A stretch of 6,750 nt of DNA from Sulfitobacter sp. (GTDB lineage: Bacteria; Pseudomonadota; Alphaproteobacteria; Rhodobacterales; Rhodobacteraceae): contig JAPKCR010000122.1 of NCBI GenBank assembly GCA_026421135.1, forward strand, positions 1-6,750, read 5' to 3'. The position numbers and the translations under genes were made by a program. The stretch's first letter is position 1. Every line of letters begins with the position of its first letter. Below are positions 1-5,261 of this stretch, in pieces. The notes below the pieces were generated by a model. That model ran no database searches and had not been told where the DNA came from. It worked only from the letters and a program-made list of their open reading frames with translations.

Positions 1-865
1 CAAGGCAATCTGGACCGACCTGATTGCGGGTCCGCTTGGGGGCAAGCCGGTTTCGCGGGTGGTCGTGACCCACCACCACCCCGATCACATCGGGTTGGCG
101 GGTTGGTTCCAGACCGAACACGGGGCCGAATTGGTCACTACTCGCACAGCATGGCTGACGGCGCGTATGCTAACCTTGGACGCACAAGAGGCTCCGGCCG
201 CAGAAACGCTGGCATTTTACAAGATGTCGGGTATGGACCGCGACCTGTATGATAAGCGCGCATCCGAGCGACCCTTCAACTTTGCCGATATTGTTGATCC
301 GCTGCCTTTAGGGTTCACCCGTATCAAGCAAGATGACCAGATCACCCTCGGTGGGCGCGTGTTTGACGTGCATATGGGCAACGGCCACGCCCCTGAACAT
401 GCGACTTTCTGGAGCAGAGATGACAATCTCGTCATTGCTGGCGACCAGATATTGTCGTCGATCAGCCCGAACGTTGGTGTCTATGCGACTGAACCTATGG
501 CTGATCCGATTGGTGAATGGCTGGAAGCCTGCGAACGTCTGGCCCCGATGGGCCGCGAGGATCATTTGGTACTGGGCGGGCATAAACTGCCGTTCACGGG
601 GCTGCCCACCCGCATGCGTCAGTTGATCGACAACCATCACGGCGCGCTGAAACGTTTGATCAAGTATATCGACACACCAAAGTCGGCCTCCGAATGTTTT
701 CCCACCTTGTTCAAGCGCAAGATAGGCGAGGGGGAGTATGGCCTAGCGTTGGTCGAGGCGGTCGCACATCTAAGTCATCTGTATCAATCCGGGCTTGCTA
801 CACGTGAATTGCGGACGGAAGATGGTGCTTGGGTGTATCAGGCAACGGAACAAGCCAATGGATGA
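1..865 (+). CDS. MBL-fold metallo-hydrolase, 5'-truncated by window edge
   Basis: This is a metallo-beta-lactamase-fold hydrolase that enters from the left edge. The frame is open from base 2 and gives 287 visible residues ending at TGA 863-865. The first metal-binding motif is THHHPDH near visible residues 23-29 (HxHxDH pattern). Further ligand candidates follow in family order: His in GNGHAPEH (about 129), Asp in VIAGDQIL (about 148) and His in LGGHKLPF (about 194). This matches the usual dinuclear-metal set. The roughly 90 residues after the last His form a C-terminal extension, seen in the long members of this superfamily that resemble LACTB2. The ATG at 59 falls just before the metal motif and is not the real start, since the core fold's first strands must lie upstream. 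No substrate can be assigned; thioester, lactone or phosphoester substrates are all possible. It overlaps the next gene by 8 bases, so the two are probably cotranscribed. Confidence 0.9.
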   Translation, partial: KAIWTDLIAGPLGGKPVSRVVVTHHHPDHIGLAGWFQTEHGAELVTTRTAWLTARMLTLDAQEAPAAETLAFYKMSGMDRDLYDKRASERPFNFADIVDPLPLGFTRIKQDDQITLGGRVFDVHMGNGHAPEHATFWSRDDNLVIAGDQILSSISPNVGVYATEPMADPIGEWLEACERLAPMGREDHLVLGGHKLPFTGLPTRMRQLIDNHHGALKRLIKYIDTPKSASECFPTLFKRKIGEGEYGLALVEAVAHLSHLYQSGLATRELRTEDGAWVYQATEQANG

Positions 866-1343
866 ATTTATCAGAACCGCAGCGGAGGCCGCAGAAGCCG
901 ACGTTTTGCCACGTCTGCACGAGGTTCATTCCGACCCCACGCAGCGCAATGCTGACCAGCAAGCGGTGCCAAAGGGAATCATAGATACACCCGCCTCCAA
1001 GAAATCTCCGGCGCAATGGGCATATGAGCGAGTGGTTTTGTACCTCAAGAACTTTGAGGAACAGCTGGACGCTGACCACGAGGTCGCAATGGGTTTCACG
1101 GGCGGCGATGCTGGTGTTTTGCGGATCGAAGGGATGGGGTATTTCGATCCCGATATTGTCACGTTTTACGGGCAAGATGGCGGTGGGGGCCGCATGCAAT
1201 TGGTACAGCATGTCAGCCAGCTGAACGTCGCCTTGCGTGCTTTGCCAAAGACCAAAAGCGAAAAGCCGGCGAATCGGATCGGCTTTCGGTTGATTGAGGA
1301 TATCGAGGCTGATGCAGCCAAGACGCAGGCAAAAAACACATAA
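858..1343 (+). CDS. Small acidic protein of unknown function (DUF6173-like)
   Basis: A 161-residue protein of unknown function, probably cytoplasmic: I see no signal peptide or membrane segment. The N-terminal 55 residues are polar and Ala/Glu-rich and look flexible. The likely folded part starts around SPAQWAYERVVLYLKNFEEQL. It contains a conserved-looking stretch with DHEVAMGFTGG, LRIEGMGYFDPDIVTFYG and a Gly-rich turn, followed by a helix (QLVQHVSQLNVALRAL) and a polar tail. From memory this resembles the family named DUF6173, common in Rhodobacteraceae, but I cannot confirm that here. I chose the ATG at 858, which overlaps the stop of the MBL gene by 8 bases. An in-frame ATG at 795 would overlap it by about 70 bases and add a residue run that does not look like this family. 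The context suggests translational coupling to the hydrolase, but gives no clear function. Confidence 0.75.
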   Translation: MDEFIRTAAEAAEADVLPRLHEVHSDPTQRNADQQAVPKGIIDTPASKKSPAQWAYERVVLYLKNFEEQLDADHEVAMGFTGGDAGVLRIEGMGYFDPDIVTFYGQDGGGGRMQLVQHVSQLNVALRALPKTKSEKPANRIGFRLIEDIEADAAKTQAKNT

Positions 1344-1354
1344 GATCGTGTGCG

Positions 1355-1383
1355 TTGACATCGTGACATGGCTGCGCGAATGC
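1355..1383 (+). promoter_or_regulatory. Possible sigma-70-type promoter before the oxidase subunit IV gene
   Basis: A perfect TTGACA lies at 1355-1360 in the 91-base gap before the subunit IV gene. At 17 bases downstream the -10 position reads GAATGC (1378-1383), a poor match to TATAAT. Alphaproteobacterial promoters often keep the -35 and are loose at -10. TGACAT occurs twice (1356-1361 and 1364-1369), so the -35 box sits in a short direct repeat. The rest of the gap shows no terminator hairpin or other clear element. This is an inference from pattern only. Confidence 0.3.
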
Positions 1384-1420
1384 GATAACCACGTTTTCAA
1401 ATTGGAACGAAAACCAAGTT

Positions 1421-1426
1421 AGAGGA
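1421..1426 (+). promoter_or_regulatory. Ribosome binding site of the subunit IV gene
   Basis: AGAGGA is a good Shine-Dalgarno sequence 8 bases before the ATG at 1435. It supports the reality and the start of this very short gene. Confidence 0.75.
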
Positions 1427-1434
1427 TTGCACAA

Positions 1435-1569
1435 ATGGCCAAACATGAACACGGCTCCATGGATACTACGTCTCAGGAAAAGACCTTTGACAGCTTCATG
1501 AACTGGGTCAAATGGTCCGCAATCGTGATCATTGGTATTCTTGTCTTTATGGCGATCTTCGCCCGCTAA
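1435..1569 (+). CDS. aa3-type cytochrome c oxidase subunit IV (small, alphaproteobacterial)
   Basis: A 44-residue single-span membrane protein that matches the small subunit IV of alphaproteobacterial aa3-type cytochrome c oxidase (the COX4_pro_2 family). A short polar N-terminus (MAKHEHGSMDTTSQEKTFDS) leads into FMNWVKWSAIVIIGILVFMA, and the protein ends FAR. The transmembrane helix covers about residues 26-42. The pattern of an N-terminal acidic/polar segment, then F-x-x-W-x-K-W and a hydrophobic helix is typical, as is the length. In known structures this subunit is a peripheral helix of the oxidase in the inner membrane and is not needed for activity. The catalytic subunit genes are not nearby. 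A strong AGAGGA site precedes it. The lipoprotein gene starts 32 bases downstream and may share its transcript. The gene is easily missed because of its size. Confidence 0.88.
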   Translation: MAKHEHGSMDTTSQEKTFDSFMNWVKWSAIVIIGILVFMAIFAR

Positions 1570-1590
1570 GACGTTTCGAACTTATCTATC

Positions 1591-1594
1591 AGGA
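1591..1594 (+). promoter_or_regulatory. Ribosome binding site fixing the lipoprotein start
   Basis: AGGA lies 7 bases before the ATG at 1602. The longer open frame has an upstream ATG at 1512 that lies inside the oxidase subunit IV gene and would bury the lipoprotein signal, so this site supports 1602. Confidence 0.65.
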
Positions 1595-1601
1595 CTATAT
1601 C

Positions 1602-2213
1602 ATGCGTGTTTGGATGGCATTGGCCTGCGTCGCTACTCTTGCGGCTTGTGCAAACGATACGGGTACCGACCATTCGCAGGCCGAAGTCGCAGCCGCCGCT
1701 TATTCGATGCCGGGGCCAAAATACCTGACGTTGATGACGATGGTTAACAACCGGTCAGGCAGTGGCGGTCACACCGCTTTGGTGATCAACGGGTCGCAGC
1801 AGGTAATCTTTGATCCGGCAGGCTCGTTCCGCGATCCGCGCGTGGTCGAGCGGGGCGATGTATTGTATGGGATGTCGCCAAAATGGCTCCAGGCGTATAA
1901 ATCTGCGCATGCCCGAAGCACATTCCACGTCATCAGCCAGACAGTCCCGGTCACCGATGCCCAGGCTGAAAAATTATTGAATCTGGTGATGGCAAACGGG
2001 CAGGTGCCCGGTGCCTATTGCACGCGTTCGGCATCGTCATTGCTGTCGAAAGTGCCAGGCTTTGAGGGGATCAGCACAACCTTCTACCCCGTAAGCTTGT
2101 CAGAGCAATTTGCCAGCCTGCCGAACGCAACCATCGAGAAGTACTATGAAAACGATGATGGTGATGTGATCGACGCGGTGCGGGCTGGCCAGTTATCCCA
2201 GCAGCAACAATAG
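1602..2213 (+). CDS. Putative lipoprotein with permuted NlpC/P60-like (papain-like) layout
   Basis: A 203-residue predicted lipoprotein. MRVWMALACVATLAAC is a lipoprotein signal peptide with lipobox LAAC (residues 13-16), so the mature protein would begin at Cys16 and be membrane-anchored facing the periplasm. After a short linker, residues 40-62 contain GGHTALVI with His57, then strands QQVIFDPAGSF and ERGDVLYGM. Near the C-terminus comes GAYCTRSASSLL with Cys140 at the start of a helix. An early His before a strand and a late Cys starting a helix is the order seen in circularly permuted NlpC/P60 or LRAT-like proteins, which cleave or transfer acyl or peptide groups. This assignment is an inference; no third catalytic residue was identified. 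The tail is Gln-rich (QLSQQQQ) and is encoded by bases that also form the end of azlD on the other strand. It lies 32 bases after the oxidase subunit IV gene and could be cotranscribed with it. Confidence 0.8.
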   Translation: MRVWMALACVATLAACANDTGTDHSQAEVAAAAYSMPGPKYLTLMTMVNNRSGSGGHTALVINGSQQVIFDPAGSFRDPRVVERGDVLYGMSPKWLQAYKSAHARSTFHVISQTVPVTDAQAEKLLNLVMANGQVPGAYCTRSASSLLSKVPGFEGISTTFYPVSLSEQFASLPNATIEKYYENDDGDVIDAVRAGQLSQQQQ

Positions 2214-2519
2214 TCCGTACAGCGTGACGGCCCCGCTAATAATCGCCAGCAGTACGTTCTTTGTAAGAACTCCGACGGTTAAGGCGACAGCCGCTGCAGC
2301 AAAGCGCGCGGGGTCAAACTGACCACCTGTGGCAGCAGGTGCAATGACCTGTGGTGCCACCAATGCGGGCAGGATCGCCACCGCTGTATAGCGCAAGTGA
2401 CGCAATAGCCATGCGGGCATCTCGCGGTCGCCAACCAATCCGGTAAAGACAAAGCGCAAGCCAAAGCTGCCAATGCCGAGGCCGATGATTACGATCCAAA
2501 GGGTGCTTTTGTCGATCAT
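2193..2519 (-). CDS. azlD: AzlD family branched-chain amino acid transport protein
   Basis: A 108-residue inner-membrane protein of the AzlD family, the small partner of AzlC. AzlCD pairs export branched-chain amino acids and their analogues (the Bacillus AzlCD and Corynebacterium BrnFE type). About four hydrophobic segments are visible: residues 5-28 (STLWIVIIGLGIGSFGLRFV), 43-61 (YTAVAILPALVAPQVIAP), 72-85 and 87-107 (a Leu-rich end). RYTAVAILPALVAP near residue 43 is the family hallmark (usually L-x-Y-x-P-x-A-x-L-A-A-L-V-x-P). The ATG at 2519-2517 overlaps the azlC stop as ATGA. AAAGGA (plus-strand bases 2527-2532) lies 7 bases before it, so the start is well supported. Its last 21 bases overlap the end of the convergent lipoprotein gene. 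The exact substrate is not shown by the sequence. Confidence 0.92.
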   Translation of the reverse strand: MIDKSTLWIVIIGLGIGSFGLRFVFTGLVGDREMPAWLLRHLRYTAVAILPALVAPQVIAPAATGGQFDPARFAAAAVALTVGVLTKNVLLAIISGAVTLYGLLLLLG

Positions 2520-3238
2520 CCTGCTGTCCTTTCTGCGCGGCGCACCTGCCATACTTCGGTCTGGGCCCCTGCGATCATGCCGGCCAAACCGGCCAAAATC
2601 AGACCCAATGAATAAGGCACGGCTGCTGTCGCAAGGGCTGCAACCGACGCGACAAGGGCTGCAACTACATGGGCGGGCGTACGGAACATCGGTGCGATCA
2701 TTGCCAGAAACGTGATGGGCAGCGCAAAATCCAATGCCCAACTATCAGGGATCTGGGTGCCCAGCACTGCACCAACCAGTGTGAACAGATACCAAAGCGG
2801 CACGATGGGTGTTACGCAGCCAAAGAAATAAGACATCCGTTGGGGGATCGTCATGTCCGGCTCTTTTTCGTATTGCGCCATCGAGCAGACGTAAGATTGG
2901 TCAACCGTCAGATAGGCGGCAAAAGCGCGTTGCCAAAGCGGGGCTGCGCCAATGTAGGGCGTTAAGGATGCCGAATACATCGCCATGCGCAGGTTCACTG
3001 CAAGGGCCGACGCCAGCACAATCGCCGTCGGTGCGTGTTCCTGCATCAGTTGAAGCGCGGTAAATTGCGCGGCCCCGGCAATTACGACAACTGAGAAAGC
3101 CAGTGTTTCGAACACGCTCAGGCCTGCCTCGGTCGCGAGAATGCCGAACAAGGATGAAAACGGAATGATCACCAAAACAAAGGGTGCCGCATCGGCCAGG
3201 CCCTTGCGGAAGGCCGATTTCGTGGTGGTGATGGCCAT
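2516..3238 (-). CDS. azlC: AzlC family branched-chain amino acid transport permease
   Basis: A 240-residue polytopic inner-membrane protein of the AzlC family, the large subunit of an AzlCD-type branched-chain amino acid exporter. The N-terminus FRKGLADAAPFVLVIIPFSSLFG is typical. GAAQFTALQLM at about residues 55-65 and VNLRMAMYSASL at about 81-92 match the two conserved AzlC motifs, and LTVDQSY near 110 matches the usual T-D-E-x-x position. Length is normal for the family. The C-terminal 15 residues are polar and charged. The start at 3238 is supported by AGGGG (plus-strand 3245-3249) six bases upstream. The 48-base gap to the divergent fdhD must hold the 5' ends of both genes. The 3' end contains two short in-frame sequence repeats. 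Confidence 0.94.
   Translation of the reverse strand: MAITTTKSAFRKGLADAAPFVLVIIPFSSLFGILATEAGLSVFETLAFSVVVIAGAAQFTALQLMQEHAPTAIVLASALAVNLRMAMYSASLTPYIGAAPLWQRAFAAYLTVDQSYVCSMAQYEKEPDMTIPQRMSYFFGCVTPIVPLWYLFTLVGAVLGTQIPDSWALDFALPITFLAMIAPMFRTPAHVVAALVASVAALATAAVPYSLGLILAGLAGMIAGAQTEVWQVRRAERTAG
2580..2597. repeat. 9-base perfect tandem duplication in azlC
   Basis: CCGGCCAAA occurs twice back to back. On the coding (minus) strand it falls in the codons for LAGLAG near the end of AzlC. The unit is a whole number of codons, so it keeps the frame. Confidence 0.8.
2632..2665. repeat. 13-base direct repeat, 21-base period, in azlC
   Basis: CAAGGGCTGCAAC occurs at 2632-2644 and 2653-2665. The 21-base offset equals seven codons and gives the repeated VAAL steps in the Ala/Val-rich last membrane segment of AzlC. 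It is probably a small in-frame duplication, or simply reflects biased codon use in a low-complexity helix. Confidence 0.75.
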
Positions 3239-3286
3239 GCTTTACCCCTAGGTTACCCGCATATCCTTAGCCGCCGTCCGAAGGGG
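3239..3286. promoter_or_regulatory. Divergent intergenic region between azlC and fdhD
   Basis: These 48 bases separate the start codons of two divergent genes, so promoters for one or both must lie here or extend into the opposing 5' coding ends. I see the azlC ribosome binding site (AGGGG on the minus strand, bases 3245-3249) and an AAGGGG on the plus strand (3281-3286). I could not pick a convincing -35/-10 pair on either strand. Confidence 0.5.
3281..3286 (+). promoter_or_regulatory. fdhD ribosome binding site, directly touching the ATG
   Basis: AAGGGG ends at 3286 and the ATG begins at 3287, leaving no spacer, which is unfavourable for initiation. An in-frame TTG at 3293 (codon 3) lies at an ideal 6-base spacing from the same site. 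This suggests that translation starts at TTG 3293 instead. Confidence 0.55.
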
Positions 3287-4174
3287 ATGCAATTGTCTGC
3301 AAACACTGACACCGACGCCTATCTGATCGCCCCGCAACCGGGGGCAGCCCGCCTGACCCGCGCCGTAACAGGGCGGGATCACACTGGTGCAGAATTAACT
3401 ATCAAGGTCGTCGAAGAGCGCCCGCTGACGATCTTTCTGAATTCACAGGAAATTGTTACTGCGATGACCATCGGCGACTATCCTGAATATCTGGCGCTAG
3501 GGTTTTTACGCAATCAGGGCATGTTGCGCGACGGCGAGGAAATCACCCGCGTAGACTATGACGAAGACCTGGAGGTTGTCGTGGTCCGCACCGCCCGAAA
3601 GACCGATTACGAAGACAAGATGCGCAAGAAAACCCGAACCAGCGGCTGCGCTGTTGGCACGGTATTTGGTGACATGATGGAAGGGCTGGAGGGCGTTAGC
3701 CTGCCCGCGACACCGGTGCATACCTCGTGGCTTTACCGTCTGAGCGCGCAAATAAACCGTACGCCCAGCCTGTATCTTGAGGCGGGGGCCATCCACGGGA
3801 CCATTCTGTGCCAAGGTGACAAGCCATTGGTCTATATGGAGGATGTCGGGCGTCACAACGCAGTCGACAAGATTGCAGGCTGGATGCTGTCTGAAAATGT
3901 GCGTGCGGATGACAAGATCCTTTATACCACGGGGCGACTGACCTCGGAGATGGTGATCAAAACCGCGATGATGGGTATTCCGGTGCTGGCATCACGATCT
4001 GGTTTCACCGCATGGGGCGTCGAGATTGCGAACCAGGTGGGGCTGACATTGATTGGGCGGATGAAGGGCAAACGCTTTATCTGCCTTGCTGGCGAAGACC
4101 GTCTTGTGCGTGACGCTGACCCCGATTTGATTGTGGATGAGCCGAAACGCTCAGGTCGAAAGGGTTCGGAATGA
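3287..4174 (+). CDS. fdhD: FdhD/FdsC formate dehydrogenase accessory sulfurtransferase
   Basis: A 295-residue FdhD family protein, cytoplasmic. FdhD takes sulfur from a cysteine desulfurase and passes it to the bis-MGD cofactor, which formate dehydrogenase needs for activity; the Rhodobacter homologue is called FdsC. Family motifs are clear: EERPLTIFLNSQEI near residue 43, GDYPEYLALGFL near 63, GAIHGTILC, MEDVGRHNAVDKIAGWML (DVGRHNAVDK at 186-195), TTGRLTSEMVIKTAMMGIPV from 214, and SRSGFTAWGVEIANQVGLTLIGRM. The active loop reads RTSGCAVG with Cys121. Escherichia coli FdhD has CGxCG here, so the second cysteine is absent. The start may really be TTG at 3293 (293 residues). The stop overlaps mobA as ATGA, so fdhD is the first gene of a coupled molybdenum-cofactor operon. 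No formate dehydrogenase gene precedes it. Confidence 0.95.
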   Translation: MQLSANTDTDAYLIAPQPGAARLTRAVTGRDHTGAELTIKVVEERPLTIFLNSQEIVTAMTIGDYPEYLALGFLRNQGMLRDGEEITRVDYDEDLEVVVVRTARKTDYEDKMRKKTRTSGCAVGTVFGDMMEGLEGVSLPATPVHTSWLYRLSAQINRTPSLYLEAGAIHGTILCQGDKPLVYMEDVGRHNAVDKIAGWMLSENVRADDKILYTTGRLTSEMVIKTAMMGIPVLASRSGFTAWGVEIANQVGLTLIGRMKGKRFICLAGEDRLVRDADPDLIVDEPKRSGRKGSE

Positions 4175-4773
4175 AACAGCCACTTGGCGTCATTCTGGCA
4201 GGCGGGCAAGCCACGCGCATGGGCGGCGGCGACAAGGGGTTGTTGATGCTTGGCGGCAGAACATTGCTGTCCCACGTGATTGAGCGACTTTCACCGCAAG
4301 TCGCTGAACTGGCGTTAAATGCCAATGGCGATGCCACCCGGTTTGACGCCCTTAATTTGCCGGTCCTGCCCGACAGTATTGATGGGTTTGTGGGCCCCTT
4401 GGCAGGGGTTCTTGCAGGGATGGATTGGGCTGCTGCGCGGGGGGCGGATACGATTGTGACTGCCGCTGCGGACACGCCGTTTTTTCCCGGCGATTTGGTG
4501 CCGCGGCTGCTGCTGGAAAGCGAGGGAATGACCCATCCGCTTGTTCTGGCGGCAACGCCTGATGCAACACGGGGCACTGCCCGCCACCCGACATTTGGCC
4601 TTTGGCCCGTTGCCTTGCGCGATGATCTGCGTGCCGCGCTGAACGGCGGGCTGCGCAAGGTGGTCATGTGGACCCAGCAGCATCAGGGCCGCGAAGCGCT
4701 GTTCCCGCACGAGGCAGCGTTTTTCAACGTCAACACACCAGATGATCTGAAAAAAGCCGAGGGCATGCTATGA
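4171..4773 (+). CDS. mobA: Molybdenum cofactor guanylyltransferase MobA
   Basis: A 200-residue cytoplasmic enzyme that transfers GMP from GTP to Mo-molybdopterin to make (bis-)MGD, the cofactor of DMSO-reductase-family enzymes such as formate dehydrogenase. The nucleotide-binding signature LAGGQATRMGGGDKGLLMLGG spans residues 9-29, with the conserved Arg16 and Lys22. GFVGPLAGVLAGMDWA follows. AADTPFFP carries Asp101, the expected Mg-binding residue. HPTFGLWPVALRDDLRAAL and the terminal FFNVNTPDDL (Asn186, Asn188) are also family hallmarks. Length is normal. AAGGG about 7 bases before the ATG is a good ribosome site inside the end of fdhD. It overlaps fdhD and mobB by ATGA at each end, so expression is probably coupled. 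Confidence 0.96.
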   Translation: MKQPLGVILAGGQATRMGGGDKGLLMLGGRTLLSHVIERLSPQVAELALNANGDATRFDALNLPVLPDSIDGFVGPLAGVLAGMDWAAARGADTIVTAAADTPFFPGDLVPRLLLESEGMTHPLVLAATPDATRGTARHPTFGLWPVALRDDLRAALNGGLRKVVMWTQQHQGREALFPHEAAFFNVNTPDDLKKAEGML

Positions 4774-5261
4774 GGGTTTACGGCGTCACCGGGTGGAAGA
4801 ACGCGGGCAAGACCGGTCTGATGGAAAGGTTGGTCGCCGAGATCACAGGTCGTGGCTTTAGTGTGTCGACGGTAAAACATGCACACCACTCGTTCGAGGT
4901 GGACCATCCGGGCAAGGACAGCCATCGCCACCGTGTCGCCGGAGCCCGCGAAGTGTTGCTGGCATCGCGTAATCGGGTCGCGTTAATGCACGAGTTGCGC
5001 GACGAGGACGAACCCACATTGGAGACACTGCTTGCACGGCTAAGCCCTGTCGATTTGGTATTGATCGAGGGCTATAAGCGCGACGTGCACCCCAAGATAG
5101 AGGCGCATCGGGCCGAGACGGGAAACGCATTGATCGCGCCGGGTGACGCGACAATCAGGGCCGTGGCGAGCGACACACCTTTGACGTTGGACCGGCCGGT
5201 ATTTGATTTGAATGATACGGCAGCGATTGTGGATTTCATCTTGGCCGAGGTCGGGCTTTGA
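4770..5261 (+). CDS. mobB: Molybdopterin-guanine dinucleotide biosynthesis adaptor MobB
   Basis: A 163-residue P-loop GTPase of the MobB family. MobB binds GTP, associates with MobA and MoeA, and helps MGD formation but is usually not essential. The Walker A motif GWKNAGKTGL is at residues 8-17 (Gly13, Lys14, Thr15). STVKHAHHSFEVDHPGKDS at 33-51 is the typical MobB segment after the first strand. VDLVLIEGYKRDVHPKIE has a Walker-B-like strand followed by the conserved EGYK (100-103). GAGGG lies 6 bases before the ATG. The gene overlaps mobA by ATGA and shares one base with the following gene (TGATG), continuing the coupled series. Confidence 0.95.
   Translation: MRVYGVTGWKNAGKTGLMERLVAEITGRGFSVSTVKHAHHSFEVDHPGKDSHRHRVAGAREVLLASRNRVALMHELRDEDEPTLETLLARLSPVDLVLIEGYKRDVHPKIEAHRAETGNALIAPGDATIRAVASDTPLTLDRPVFDLNDTAAIVDFILAEVGL

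Noticed and set aside
795..857. Earlier ATG for the small unknown protein
   Set aside because: It would add 21 Cys/Arg-containing residues inside the MBL gene. The ATG at 858 gives the standard short overlap.
798..1400. Long open frame on the minus strand opposite the small unknown protein
   Set aside because: The translation is Cys/His/Leu-rich without family features and mirrors the real plus-strand gene. No ribosome site supports it.
2256..2270. Perfect 6-base inverted repeat with a 3-base loop (GTTCTT/AAGAAC) just past the lipoprotein stop, a possible terminator
   Set aside because: It lies inside the azlD coding region, has an AT-rich weak stem and no T run after it on the plus strand.
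3239..3267. Possible fdhD promoter using TTTACC and TATCCT
   Set aside because: Spacing is only 15 bases and both boxes are weak, so it is not distinguishable from chance.
4077..4667. Long minus-strand open frame opposite mobA
   Set aside because: It is Arg/Pro/Ser-rich, as expected of an antisense shadow of a GC-rich gene, and mobA is unmistakable in this region.
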